A stretch of DNA of 29,232 bases from Acidimicrobium sp. BACL17 MAG-120823-bin42 (GTDB lineage Bacteria; Actinomycetota; Acidimicrobiia; Acidimicrobiales; Ilumatobacteraceae). The stretch spans positions 1 through 29,232 of the forward strand of contig LIAZ01000002.1 in assembly GCA_001438985.1 (NCBI GenBank). Reading direction: 5' to 3'. The position numbers were made by a program, and so were the translations under genes. The notes beneath the pieces were generated by a model. It had not been told where the DNA came from. It did no database searches and saw only the letters and a list, made by a program, of their open reading frames with translations. Below, piece after piece: positions 7,848 through 16,373 of the stretch; position 1 is the stretch's first letter, and each line of letters starts with the position of its first letter.

Positions 7848-9062
7848 CTATCCCGCGATTGTTTTGCGAATCTCCACGATTTTTTCTTGCGAGTGGTTAG
7901 CGTCGTCGCCCTTTTCTTCAAGCAACGCATTGCGATCTTTTGCGGCTTCTCGTTCGGCGATAGTGGTATCGACACGCGCAATCGCTGCCTCTGCGCCATG
8001 TTCGTGAATATAGGTTGCCCAATCGACAAGTGCCTCGACCATCTCCGATTCGGGAACTACCGCGACATTGCGTCCTTTCACAAACAGGTGACCTCGCTTA
8101 TTACCTGCTGCAATACCAAGGTCGGCCTCGCGCGCTTCTCCCGGCCCATTGACCACACAACCCATTACCGCAATCTGTAACGGAATCTTCTTGTCTTCAA
8201 ACGCACGCATCGCACGGTTGGCAACTTCAATCACATCAATTTCTGCTCGACCACAACTTGGGCATGCAATGAGGTCGACGTTTTTGCGTTCGCGCAATCC
8301 CAGCGACTCCAACAACTGGCGTCCTGCGCGTGCCTCTTCAACTGGGTCTGCGGTAAGGCTGTAACGAATGGTGTCGCCAATCCCTTCAAGTAACAGCGTG
8401 GAAATTCCTGCAGTTGCTTTGATCAATCCATTTGGCAATGGACCTGCTTCGGTTACCCCAAGGTGTAGTGGATAGTCCGTCACCGCACTCAGCTTGCGAT
8501 ACGCCTCCACCATGAGTGGAACATTCGATGCCTTCACAGAAATTTTGATGAGATCAAAACCGACTTCCTGGAAATATGCGATCTCTTGCAGAGCCGACTC
8601 GACCATCGCATCGGCAGTCAGGCCACCGTGCTTTTCGTACAATGCGGGATCAAGCGATCCACCATTGACGCCAATACGAATGGGCACGTTGCGATCCCGT
8701 GCTTCCATCGCTACTGCTTTGATGTGTTCGGGCTTGCGAATGTTGCCGGGGTTAAGCCGTAAACCCTGAACTCCGGCCTCGAGTGCAGCGAGCGCCATTT
8801 TGTATTGGTGATGAATGTCGGCAACGATCGGAACCGGCGACCGCGGAACAATTTGCGCTAGCCCTTCGGCCGCTTCTGCCTCGTTGCACGTACACCGAAC
8901 GATGTCGCAACCGGCTGCGGCTAACGCATAAATCTGTTGCAGCGTTCCTTCTACATCAGCAGTCTTCGTAGTCGTCATTGACTGCACACTCACCGGCGCG
9001 CCACCACCAATGGCCACTTTGCCAACGTGAATCTGTTGTGTTTGGCGACGTTCGAAACTCAT
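7848..9062 (-). CDS. ispG: 4-hydroxy-3-methylbut-2-enyl diphosphate synthase (flavodoxin/ferredoxin dependent)
   Basis: IspG (GcpE) is the penultimate enzyme of the non-mevalonate isoprenoid pathway and converts MEcPP to HMBPP. The 404-residue protein begins with the TIM-barrel segment VSVQSMTTTKTADVEGT (25-41) and contains ADIHHQYKMAL (81-91) and LRLNPGNI (101-108). Its 4Fe-4S ligands are C267 and C270 (CPSCGR) and C302 (GCVVNGPGEA, with E309). After the cluster domain the tail is extended, charged and probably helical. The order ispG-site-2 protease-dxr is the same as Rv2868c-Rv2870c, putting two MEP-pathway genes around a membrane protease. Confidence 0.97.
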   Translation of the reverse strand: MSFERRQTQQIHVGKVAIGGGAPVSVQSMTTTKTADVEGTLQQIYALAAAGCDIVRCTCNEAEAAEGLAQIVPRSPVPIVADIHHQYKMALAALEAGVQGLRLNPGNIRKPEHIKAVAMEARDRNVPIRIGVNGGSLDPALYEKHGGLTADAMVESALQEIAYFQEVGFDLIKISVKASNVPLMVEAYRKLSAVTDYPLHLGVTEAGPLPNGLIKATAGISTLLLEGIGDTIRYSLTADPVEEARAGRQLLESLGLRERKNVDLIACPSCGRAEIDVIEVANRAMRAFEDKKIPLQIAVMGCVVNGPGEAREADLGIAAGNKRGHLFVKGRNVAVVPESEMVEALVDWATYIHEHGAEAAIARVDTTIAEREAAKDRNALLEEKGDDANHSQEKIVEIRKTIAG

Positions 9063-9078
9063 ATGTAACAGTGTGCCA

Positions 9079-10323
9079 TCAGCCGAAGGGCTGGGTGATA
9101 TCTAGGTACAAACCTGCAAAGGTAATCATGATGAGTAACGCCACTACAGCAGTCGCAACCGGCATCATTTTCGAAAAATCAGCCTGATACCGAACTCCCC
9201 TACGGCTGCGCAAGCGCTCATACGTTGCAATTGCGGCATGACCGCCATCAAACGGAAGTGTTGGCAGCATGTTAAACACTCCAACAAACACGTTGACGTA
9301 GGCAAGCAACATCAACACTCCCTTGAGCCCATCTCGTTCGCCGATTTGTCCGCCAATTTGGCTGGCACCAACCATCGTGCTTGGTCGCGATTCGGGATCT
9401 GCAGTTTGCGCGCGAAGGTTGTTAAAGGTATTGACAGGATTGAAAATTTTTGGGATGCCCTGCACTGAGCCAACAATTGCTTCAACGCTGTCGCGCACTG
9501 CATACACCACTGCGGCAGGAACCGATTGACGAACATACCCCGCGGAATCAGTAGCAACTCCCAAGTAGCCAATTGACGCGTCGGCCGGGTTGGCGCCAAG
9601 GATTGCGGTGATGCTTTGCTGCACACCGTCTCGTTGAATCACCAACGCAAGATCATCACCTGGCTGGTTACTGGTAATTGAATCAACCAAATCTTGACGC
9701 ACGGCAAGCGGCACTCCATCTGCGCTCAACACCACATCGCCTTCGCGCAACCCTGCGATCGCAGCCGGCGATTGCGCCACCGGAGGAAACACGATCACGA
9801 CTTCTCCTGTTTCGCCTAATCGCCCGGCCAGTGAATACACGCTCGTGAACAACACCAGCGCGATGACAGCATGCATCAGCGAACCGGCAGTGATCACCAG
9901 CAATCGACGTGGATAGGACTTCGAGCGATAGGCCATGTGCTCATCAACGGGTGCACATTCATCCAAATTGTTCATTCCAATGATGCGAACAAATGCACCA
10001 AGCGGAATCGCGCGAACTCCATACTCAAGCTCGCCGCGTTTTCTGCTCCATAACCGCGGACCAAACCCCATGTAGAACTGAGTCACCTTCATGCCAGTCT
10101 TTTTTGCGGTGACATAGTGGCCAAGCTCGTGCAAAAAGATCGAAATCAATAGTCCAATGACGAAGACAAGGATCCAAGGATTGCTGAATCCAAGCCACAC
10201 CAAGAGCGCAGCAACCACTATCCCCGATGCGCGGCCATTCTTGGCTTGTTCGCCCTCGGCCTGATCTACCGTGTCGCCACCAGCCGACATCTGCTCGCGA
10301 AATCGCTGATACATGTTGCTCAC
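9079..10323 (-). CDS. Rip1/RseP-type site-2 membrane metalloprotease (M50)
   Basis: This intramembrane protease family cleaves anti-sigma factors and other membrane proteins; Rip1 (Rv2869c) is the M. tuberculosis member in the same gene position. The 414-residue protein has a hydrophilic N-terminus, a first membrane helix (about 33-64) ending in the zinc motif HELGH (65-69), a central PDZ domain around AGLREGDVVLSADGVPL, the second metal/active-site motif in LPFDGGH (D359), and a final membrane helix (about 387-405). The GTG start at 10323 overlaps the dxr stop (GTGA); an ATG three codons later is also possible. Its natural substrates cannot be told from this window. Confidence 0.92.
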   Translation of the reverse strand: MSNMYQRFREQMSAGGDTVDQAEGEQAKNGRASGIVVAALLVWLGFSNPWILVFVIGLLISIFLHELGHYVTAKKTGMKVTQFYMGFGPRLWSRKRGELEYGVRAIPLGAFVRIIGMNNLDECAPVDEHMAYRSKSYPRRLLVITAGSLMHAVIALVLFTSVYSLAGRLGETGEVVIVFPPVAQSPAAIAGLREGDVVLSADGVPLAVRQDLVDSITSNQPGDDLALVIQRDGVQQSITAILGANPADASIGYLGVATDSAGYVRQSVPAAVVYAVRDSVEAIVGSVQGIPKIFNPVNTFNNLRAQTADPESRPSTMVGASQIGGQIGERDGLKGVLMLLAYVNVFVGVFNMLPTLPFDGGHAAIATYERLRSRRGVRYQADFSKMMPVATAVVALLIMITFAGLYLDITQPFG

Positions 10324-11462
10324 TTTGACAACTCCAGTACTGCAAACTTTCGGGCAAGCGCGTCGGCGTGCAAGATGTCTTCAATAATTGACGGCACGAG
10401 TCCATCGTGATGTTGCATGGTCGCATCGATAACCTCTGCGATCCGTGACCAAGTGATACTTCCGTTCAAAAACGCCTCCACGGCAACTTCGTTTGCTGCA
10501 CTCAACCAGGCAGGTGCAGTTCCACCAACTCGGCCCGCTGCAAATGCAAGATTGAGACAAGAGAAAGTCTGGGTGTCTGGCGCTTCAAAATCAAGTCGTG
10601 CAAATGTCTTCCAATCAACCGTGCCAAAGGGCACTGTTGCTCGCTTTGGGAAACTCAGCGCATAGGCAATGGGCAACCTCATATCGGGCATCGACAATTG
10701 CGCGATCACTGCACCATCTGTGAACTCAACCATTGAATGCACGACCGACTGTGGGTGCACCACTACCTCAATGCGATCAAACGATGTGCCAAATAACTCG
10801 TGCGCTTCAATCACTTCGAGTCCCTTGTTCATCAACGTTGACGAATCAACAGTGATTTTTGGGCCCATCGACCATGTGGGATGTTTGAGCGCCTCTTCAA
10901 CAGTGACCTGTTGCAATGATTCCTGCGTTCGACCACGAAACGGTCCGCCACTTGCCGTCAGCAACAACTTGTTCACCTCAACGTCTGCACGATCGCTACT
11001 GCGTAAACATTGGTGGATGGCACAATGCTCACTGTCAACTGGGATGATGACCGCACCCTTGATCTTGCGCAATGGCTGAACTACTGGTCCTGCAGCAATC
11101 AGGCTCTCTTTATTTGCTAGCGCTAACCGCTTGCCAAGTTTGAGTGTCGACATCGTCACCGGCAAACCAGCAAAGCCAACAACACCGTTGACCACTACAT
11201 CTGCAGACTCAGCCAACGTTGCTTGATCAGCAATGACCTCGACTCCGGGAAGCGCATTGGCTACCTCGCGTCGTGCCGATTCGTCGGCAACGGCAATGAC
11301 GCTTGGCTTCCATTGCTTGGCTTGTTCGATTACGGCCTCTGCAGAAGAGCCAATGCCAAGACCTACAACCTGAAATTGCTCTTGGCTTTGTTCAATGAAT
11401 TCGAGAGTTTGTTTGCCGATTGATCCGGTTGAACCAGCAATTGCTACGCGCGTTATGCCCAA
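10320..11462 (-). CDS. dxr: 1-deoxy-D-xylulose 5-phosphate reductoisomerase
   Basis: Dxr (IspC) makes MEP from DXP with NADPH, the first committed step of the non-mevalonate pathway. The 380-residue sequence starts with the dinucleotide-binding motif AGSTGSIGKQT. It contains ALANKESLIAAG, the metal-site segment PVDSEHCAIHQC, TASGGPFRG, and the motif HPTWSMGPKITVDSSTLMNK. The start is a TTG at 11460-11462 that overlaps the end of cdsA by 10 bp. No ATG or GTG lies close upstream in frame, and the TTG gives the expected short N-terminus. It lies between cdsA and the site-2 protease, and ispG is two genes downstream. Confidence 0.96.
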   Translation of the reverse strand: MGITRVAIAGSTGSIGKQTLEFIEQSQEQFQVVGLGIGSSAEAVIEQAKQWKPSVIAVADESARREVANALPGVEVIADQATLAESADVVVNGVVGFAGLPVTMSTLKLGKRLALANKESLIAAGPVVQPLRKIKGAVIIPVDSEHCAIHQCLRSSDRADVEVNKLLLTASGGPFRGRTQESLQQVTVEEALKHPTWSMGPKITVDSSTLMNKGLEVIEAHELFGTSFDRIEVVVHPQSVVHSMVEFTDGAVIAQLSMPDMRLPIAYALSFPKRATVPFGTVDWKTFARLDFEAPDTQTFSCLNLAFAAGRVGGTAPAWLSAANEVAVEAFLNGSITWSRIAEVIDATMQHHDGLVPSIIEDILHADALARKFAVLELSK

Positions 11463-12862
11463 GGTGTTGTAACCATACCCAGGTAATACACGGCAGGCAG
11501 CACAAACAAAATGCTGTCAAAACGATCAAGTGCTCCGCCATGACCACTCAACACTGTTCCAAAATCTTTGATGTCAAGATTCCGCTTGAACATTGACTCG
11601 GTCAAGTCGCCAAGAGGAGCCATCACACTGATGACGAGTGCCAACATGATCCAGGAACCAAATGATGGCCATGTGGTGCTTTGCAAACCAACAAGCACGA
11701 CCACAACAAATGTGCCAATCGTTCCGCCAATCAGGCCTTCTATTGATTTCTTTGGACTAATCCATTCGCGGAGCGGTTGCCTTCCCACTGCAGTGCCAAC
11801 GAAATAAGCAGCAATGTCGTTTGCCACCACGCCCGCAACAATAATGAACAACGTATCGGTTCCGCGCTGAGCAAATCCTTCGCCAAGAGTCGACCAACGA
11901 AGAATCAAGCCGGCATACGAGCCCATCAACCCAATCCAAATTATTGCAATCATGGTTGCCGCACTGTTAGGCACTGGACCCGAGTCGACGCCATCACTAG
12001 CAACAAACACCAGCGATATTCCAACAAAAGCAAACAATAAAACAAGTGGAATTGCAGAGTCGCCCTTCCAGTACGCCACCGCTGGCGCCGCAATGCAACT
12101 AACAATTCCGATCACCGAAATTGGCTTGTAGCCCGCTTGGGTGATCTGAGTAAAAAATTCAAATGCTGCAAGGCCGATAACGGCAAGCACAATGACCATC
12201 ACTGCGGCTGGCCCAACGATCAATGCTCCGATAAACACTGCAAGTAGCAATGCACCTACAGCCGTTGCTGTTGGTAAGTCACGGGCGCCGCTAACGGGTG
12301 GTCGTGACATCGAACCAGTTGCACCTGCACGACCTGCAACACGTGGCTGACCAGGACGACTCGCTGGCGAAGTGCGACCCGCACGGGTCACTTGTGTTGG
12401 TCGTGTTTGAGCGCCTGACGCATCGCGCAATGGAGCCTGACGACGAGTTTCGCCCGTTGGGTCGGTGCCAATCACGATTCGACCTTCGCGCCGAGGACGC
12501 TCGACAGGAGGAGGTGTGGTGGTTTCAAAACGTCGCGGCCCATCACCGGTGAGATCAATAGGAGGCTTGCGTGCTGGAGCCGATGGATCGTTGTATGCAG
12601 ACCACACATCAGTTTCATCATCATCTTGTTCTGGACGACGGGCCGACTCCGTGTCTTGTTTCATAAATCGTGGAATCTCACCCGTTGCTGGCTCGGTCCA
12701 ATGTGGAAGTTGCTCGGTCTCATTGCTTCCAAACGAAAGTGCTGGTCCACTGTCGTCGTCGCTGCCAAAGCGGACTACCCCAAACTCGTCACCAAAGTCG
12801 ATTGTTGGATCGTTGGTGTTGTCACTGCCTCGATTGTCATTACCGCGATTGTCATTAGACAC
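11453..12862 (-). CDS. cdsA: Phosphatidate cytidylyltransferase with long disordered N-terminal tail
   Basis: CdsA makes CDP-diacylglycerol from phosphatidate and CTP for phospholipid synthesis. The 469-residue protein has its catalytic part in a multi-spanning membrane domain from about residue 198 onward, with the family signature at 423-449 (S-M-F-K-R ... K-D-F-G ... H-G-G-A-L-D-R-F-D). The first 195 residues are hydrophilic: a tandem DNRGNDNRGSDN, an acidic stretch (about 20-90) with LPHWTEPATGEIPRF (52-66), then an Arg/Pro-rich basic stretch (about 105-190). The GTG start at 12862 has AGGAGAT upstream, 11 nt after the frr stop. It is followed by dxr with a 10-bp overlap. Confidence 0.95.
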   Translation of the reverse strand: MSNDNRGNDNRGSDNTNDPTIDFGDEFGVVRFGSDDDSGPALSFGSNETEQLPHWTEPATGEIPRFMKQDTESARRPEQDDDETDVWSAYNDPSAPARKPPIDLTGDGPRRFETTTPPPVERPRREGRIVIGTDPTGETRRQAPLRDASGAQTRPTQVTRAGRTSPASRPGQPRVAGRAGATGSMSRPPVSGARDLPTATAVGALLLAVFIGALIVGPAAVMVIVLAVIGLAAFEFFTQITQAGYKPISVIGIVSCIAAPAVAYWKGDSAIPLVLLFAFVGISLVFVASDGVDSGPVPNSAATMIAIIWIGLMGSYAGLILRWSTLGEGFAQRGTDTLFIIVAGVVANDIAAYFVGTAVGRQPLREWISPKKSIEGLIGGTIGTFVVVVLVGLQSTTWPSFGSWIMLALVISVMAPLGDLTESMFKRNLDIKDFGTVLSGHGGALDRFDSILFVLPAVYYLGMVTTPWA

Positions 12863-12873
12863 TGCTGATCTCC

Positions 12874-13431
12874 TTACACTTCGAGAAGTTCTTGTTCCTT
12901 ACGAGAAAATGCTTTTTCGACTTGCTCAACATGCTCCTGCGTTAACTTGTCGAGTTCTTTTTCGGCGCGCTCCAGCTCATCTTTAGAAATCTCGCCATCT
13001 TTTTCGGAGGTCTCCAAAACTTTTCGCGCATCACGACGTACATTGCGCAATGCAATGCGACCGTCTTCCGCCATATTCTTGACAACTTTTACGTATTCCT
13101 TGCGACGCTCTTCAGTCAGCATGGGAAACGACAATCGAATCACTACGCCATCGTTGCCTGGGGAGACGCCCAGATCACTCGACTGGATCGCCTTCTCAAT
13201 CGCCGCAATTGATCCACGGTCATGGGGCTTCACGATCAACATGCGCGCTTCCGGAACCTGGAATGTTGCCAACTGCTGCAATGGAACGGTTGCGCCGTAG
13301 TACTCGACAGGGATGCGCTCGACGAGCGACGCATTGGCCCGGCCGGTACGGACACCCAAAAACTGGGCCTGAACATGGTCACATGCCTTTGCCATTTTTT
13401 CCATGGCATCCAGCAACGTCTCTTCGATCAC
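12874..13431 (-). CDS. frr: Ribosome recycling factor
   Basis: RRF splits the post-termination ribosome together with EF-G. The 185 residues match the family's usual length. Characteristic segments are FLGVRTGRANASLVERIPVEYYG near the start (quoted in part), PEARMLIVKPHD, and a C-terminal coiled-coil arm EGxIALRNVRRDA...EISKDELERAEKELDKLT. The GTG start at 13431 overlaps the pyrH stop by 4 bp (GTGA), so translation is probably coupled. The order rpsB-tsf-pyrH-frr-cdsA is highly conserved in bacteria. Confidence 0.97.
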   Translation of the reverse strand: MIEETLLDAMEKMAKACDHVQAQFLGVRTGRANASLVERIPVEYYGATVPLQQLATFQVPEARMLIVKPHDRGSIAAIEKAIQSSDLGVSPGNDGVVIRLSFPMLTEERRKEYVKVVKNMAEDGRIALRNVRRDARKVLETSEKDGEISKDELERAEKELDKLTQEHVEQVEKAFSRKEQELLEV

Positions 13432-14159
13432 TCGACCAGCGTACCTATTTGTTCACCTAGGAGTATGGACTTCACGTTTCCACGCTGCATCAGGTTAAAC
13501 ACCACAATGGGCAGGTTGTTATCGCGACAGAAGGTAATCGCCGTGCTGTCCATCACTTTGAGGCCCTTATTGATCACCTCGAGATAGGAAATGTGCGAAT
13601 ACTTTGTGGCGGTTTTATCAAGTTTTGGATCGGCCGTATACACACCATCCACACCAGAGTGCGTGCCCTTCAAAATCACTTGCGCTGAAATCTCTGCTGC
13701 ACGCAATGCGGCGGCTGTATCTGTTGTGAAGAAAGGATTACCGGTACCACCGGCCAAGATCACGATGCGACCCTTTTCCATGTGGCGCTCTGCGCGACGA
13801 CGGATGTACGGTTCGGCAACCTTTGGCATTTCTACTGCCGACATCACGCGTGACTGTTGACCAACACGCTCGAGAGCATCTTGAATCGCGAGTCCATTCA
13901 TGACCGTTGCCAACATGCCCATGTAGTCGGCCTGCGCTTGATCCATTCCCTGACCGGCACCCTTGAGTCCGCGCCAGAAGTTGCCGCCACCGACGACAAC
14001 TGCAATGTCAACACCAAGTTCTTGTTTTGTTTCGTACAGTTCGGTCGCAACTTGATGCAATACATCGGTGTCGAGACCGAACCCTGTTTTTTCGGCTAAT
14101 GCCTCACCTGAGAGCTTAAGAACAATTCGGTTCCATCGAGCTTTTGGGTCAGCAGCCAT
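13428..14159 (-). CDS. pyrH: Uridylate kinase
   Basis: PyrH phosphorylates UMP to UDP and is a hexameric amino-acid-kinase-fold enzyme. The 243-residue product shows KLSGEAL (15-21), the glycine loop GGGNFWRG (57-64), the ligand segment GTGNPFFTTDTAAALRA (138-154) and the DGVYTADPK motif near 171-179. The ATG start lies 15 nt after the tsf stop. The four-base overlap with frr indicates a single transcript. Confidence 0.97.
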   Translation of the reverse strand: MAADPKARWNRIVLKLSGEALAEKTGFGLDTDVLHQVATELYETKQELGVDIAVVVGGGNFWRGLKGAGQGMDQAQADYMGMLATVMNGLAIQDALERVGQQSRVMSAVEMPKVAEPYIRRRAERHMEKGRIVILAGGTGNPFFTTDTAAALRAAEISAQVILKGTHSGVDGVYTADPKLDKTATKYSHISYLEVINKGLKVMDSTAITFCRDNNLPIVVFNLMQRGNVKSILLGEQIGTLVE

Positions 14160-14174
14160 GTACGAAATCTACAA

Positions 14175-14963
14175 CTATCCGATCTCAACCTGCGAATAAC
14201 GCACGATTGTTGACTTCCCGATGACCTGAGCGACTGATTGCTTGTCGTCCTTGGCATATGGCTGTTCGAGCAAGGCGATGTCTTTAAAGAACCCTTGCAC
14301 ACGACCATCAACGATCTTGGCAATCGCTGCTTCGGGCTTGCCTTCATTACGCGTCACCGTTTCAAGGGTTGCGCGCTCGGCTGCAATGACATCTGCTGGT
14401 ACATCATCTTTTTTCAAATATTTCGGACGAGCAAATGCGATGTGGACTGCAATGTCGTGGGCGAGCTCTTGCGAGGCTCCGGCCATTTCAACAATCACAC
14501 CGTTAACTCCACGACCACCTTGAATGTGTGAGTACATGTCAAGAACATTGCCCGAGGCTGCCTCAAAACGAACAATGTCGCCGAGGTCAATCTTTTCTTT
14601 GAGCAAAATCTTGAGGTCTTCAAGCTGCTGATTGCGTTCGTTCACGGCAGCTTCACCTTTGGCAATCACCAAATCGGCCAATGCCTCGGCTTCTGCAATG
14701 AACTGATCGCTTCCCGCAACAAAGTCGGTTTCACACTTGAGCTTGACTATTGCTGCAACATTTCCGGTGATCTTGACAGCCACTACGCCCTGTGCGCTTT
14801 CGCGATCATCACGCTTTGCACTTGCTGCAAGGCCCTTCTCGCGCAACCACTGCTTTGATGCTTCGATGTCTCCACCGTTTTCTTCAAGCGCTTTTTTGCA
14901 GTCCATCATTCCCGCACCAGTGGTGGCGCGCAGCGATGCAACATCTTTTGCTGTAAACGACAT
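14175..14963 (-). CDS. tsf: Elongation factor Ts
   Basis: EF-Ts recycles EF-Tu-GDP to EF-Tu-GTP. The ATG at 14961-14963 gives 262 residues beginning MSFTAKDVASLRATTGAGMM, the standard UBA-like N-terminus; TGAGMMDCKKAL spans 15-26. The nucleotide-exchange motif CETDFVA is at 77-83. An open frame runs another 35 codons upstream inside rpsB, but that part is unrelated to EF-Ts and was excluded. The start is 4 nt after the rpsB stop, with GAAGG upstream. Confidence 0.97.
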   Translation of the reverse strand: MSFTAKDVASLRATTGAGMMDCKKALEENGGDIEASKQWLREKGLAASAKRDDRESAQGVVAVKITGNVAAIVKLKCETDFVAGSDQFIAEAEALADLVIAKGEAAVNERNQQLEDLKILLKEKIDLGDIVRFEAASGNVLDMYSHIQGGRGVNGVIVEMAGASQELAHDIAVHIAFARPKYLKKDDVPADVIAAERATLETVTRNEGKPEAAIAKIVDGRVQGFFKDIALLEQPYAKDDKQSVAQVIGKSTIVRYSQVEIG

Positions 14964-14967
14964 GTGG

Positions 14968-15825
14968 TCAGCCTTCAACTTTGGGTTCTGTGGCCGATGC
15001 AACGCGAGCGTCGCGCTCTGCTTGAGCCTCGGCTGCCGACTTACGTGCAGCGTCTTGCTGGGCTTCAAATGCTGCCTGCTCGTCCGCGGTGCGGGCTACT
15101 GGTGCCGCTGCAGGTGCAGATGAACGACCCGAAGTCTTCTCAGCGATGAATCGACCTTCGATAACGGCTTCGCAAATCACGCGAGCCATCAACTCGTTTG
15201 CACGAATCGCGTCGTCGTTGCCAGGAATTGGGAACGTGATCAAGTCTGGGTTGACGTTGGTGTCAACAACTGCAATAACAGGAAGCCCTAGCTTGTTGGC
15301 TTCGGTTACTGCGATGCTTTCCTTCATCGTGTCAATGATGAACACCGCTGTTGGACGACGTGACATGTTACGAATACCCGAAAGGTTCTTTTGCAACTTC
15401 TCGAGTTCACGTGAAATGAGCAACGCTTCCTTCTTCGGCATCAGATCGAACTCGCCGGTGTCGCGCATGCGCTCGTAGTCCTGCATTTTTTGTACGCGCT
15501 TTGAAATGGTGTCGAAGTTTGTCAACATTCCACCCAACCAACGCTCGTTGATGTATGGCATGCCGCACTTGTCGGCAAAAAACTTAACTGGATCCTGTGC
15601 TTGCTTTTTTGTTCCAATAAACAAAATGCTGCCGCCGTTTGCGACCATGTCGCGAACGAACTTGTAAGCCGAATCAACTCGATCGAGTGTCTGCTCGAGA
15701 TCGATGATGTAAATTCCGTTGCGCTCACCAAAAATGAATCGCTTCATTCGTGGATTCCAACGATGGGTCTGATGACCGAAGTGAACGCCTGCTTCAAGCA
15801 TTTGGCGCATGCTGACGATTGCCAT
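14968..15825 (-). CDS. rpsB: Small ribosomal subunit protein uS2
   Basis: Protein uS2 sits on the back of the 30S subunit and is needed to recruit uS1. The ATG at 15823-15825 is preceded by a strong GGAGAGGAGATAGTC ribosome binding site and gives 285 residues starting MAIVSMRQMLEAGVHFGHQ, the canonical N-terminus. Other signatures are WNPRMKRFIFGERNGIYIIDL, RWLGGMLTNF and VDTNVNPD. The C-terminal 50 residues (RSSAPAAAP and onward) are an Ala/Glu/Arg-rich, probably helical or disordered tail, common in actinobacteria. The longer open frame upstream (to 15999) was rejected because the ribosome binding site and the homology both point to 15825. The leader may carry a regulatory RNA structure. 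Confidence 0.97.
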   Translation of the reverse strand: MAIVSMRQMLEAGVHFGHQTHRWNPRMKRFIFGERNGIYIIDLEQTLDRVDSAYKFVRDMVANGGSILFIGTKKQAQDPVKFFADKCGMPYINERWLGGMLTNFDTISKRVQKMQDYERMRDTGEFDLMPKKEALLISRELEKLQKNLSGIRNMSRRPTAVFIIDTMKESIAVTEANKLGLPVIAVVDTNVNPDLITFPIPGNDDAIRANELMARVICEAVIEGRFIAEKTSGRSSAPAAAPVARTADEQAAFEAQQDAARKSAAEAQAERDARVASATEPKVEG

Positions 15826-15838
15826 GACTATCTCCTCT

Positions 15839-15896
15839 CCTGTGGTTAGGAAACATGTGCCCCGGCGCTTTCGCGACCACAGGGTGGAACACATGT
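15839..15896 (-). promoter_or_regulatory. Possible structured rpsB leader with crossing complementary segments
   Basis: In - strand order: A ACATGTG (15896-15890), B CCTGTGGT (15883-15876), C CACATGT (15859-15853), D ACCACAGG (15846-15839). A pairs perfectly with C and B with D. Because the pairs cross, they form a pseudoknot or two alternative folds. D overlaps the upstream edge of the rpsB ribosome binding site, so the B-D pairing could reduce translation. B also lies in a local palindrome, CCACCCTGTGG (15877-15887). The complementarity is seen directly; the function is inference. Confidence 0.4.
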
Positions 15897-15920
15897 ATTG
15901 GTTGGTATTGCACCGCGTGT

Positions 15921-16373
15921 TTACGGCCGCCATGAGTGTATCGGCAGCAATTTGGCTCTGGGCACTAGGGATTGCGACGACTTGCCAACGACACCGCACC
16001 CGTTGGGGTCTAGGTACACCCCGTCTTTTCGCACCCCGATATAGAGGTTGCCACTCGACGTACCAATACGAAACCCTGCACCCACTCGATCCCCCGGTCG
16101 CACATACGCAGAGCCCAACTTTCCGTGGGTGACCAACACATTGTTTGGGGTGCGCACCACCACATACATCACCCCCGCAACGCGACCAACAAACGTAACT
16201 TCGCCCGATTCTGCGGCGACGATGGGAACACCCACCGGAGTTACGTATTCAATTCCTCGATTCCCCGCACACCAGGTACATGCGGGAGGCCGATACGAAT
16301 CGACCACGACAAAATGTGACGGCAGGAGTAATGCGCATAGCGCGGCAACAATCTCAATCAATGTCGGCTGCAC
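15921..16373 (-). CDS. Degenerate LytM/M23-like secreted or anchored protein, probably non-catalytic
   Basis: The central part follows the M23 peptidase beta-fold (GIEYVTPVGVPIVAAESGEV, then RPGDRVGAGFRIG, then VRKDGVYLDP), but the zinc-site motifs are gone. HxGxD is NRGIE, the second His motif (xYxHL) is THGKL, and HLHFEV is NLYIGVR. It is therefore probably a binding or regulatory LytM domain. An N-terminal hydrophobic stretch (IEIVAALCALLLP) could be a signal or anchor, followed by a CTWC pair. The start is uncertain: GTG at 16373 (used here), TTG at 16361 or ATG at 16424. All overlap the sigma-factor gene, and none has a good ribosome binding site. An M23 gene in this slot next to rpsB is also found in M. 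tuberculosis (Rv2891) and Streptomyces. Confidence 0.7.
   Translation of the reverse strand: MQPTLIEIVAALCALLLPSHFVVVDSYRPPACTWCAGNRGIEYVTPVGVPIVAAESGEVTFVGRVAGVMYVVVRTPNNVLVTHGKLGSAYVRPGDRVGAGFRIGTSSGNLYIGVRKDGVYLDPNGCGVVGKSSQSLVPRAKLLPIHSWRP

Noticed and set aside
14964..15068. N-terminally extended EF-Ts
   Set aside because: The extra 35 codons are an out-of-frame reading of rpsB; the canonical N-terminus starts at 14963.
15826..15999. N-terminally extended rpsB
   Set aside because: The strong ribosome binding site and family N-terminus both support 15825; the upstream part overlaps the M23-like gene.
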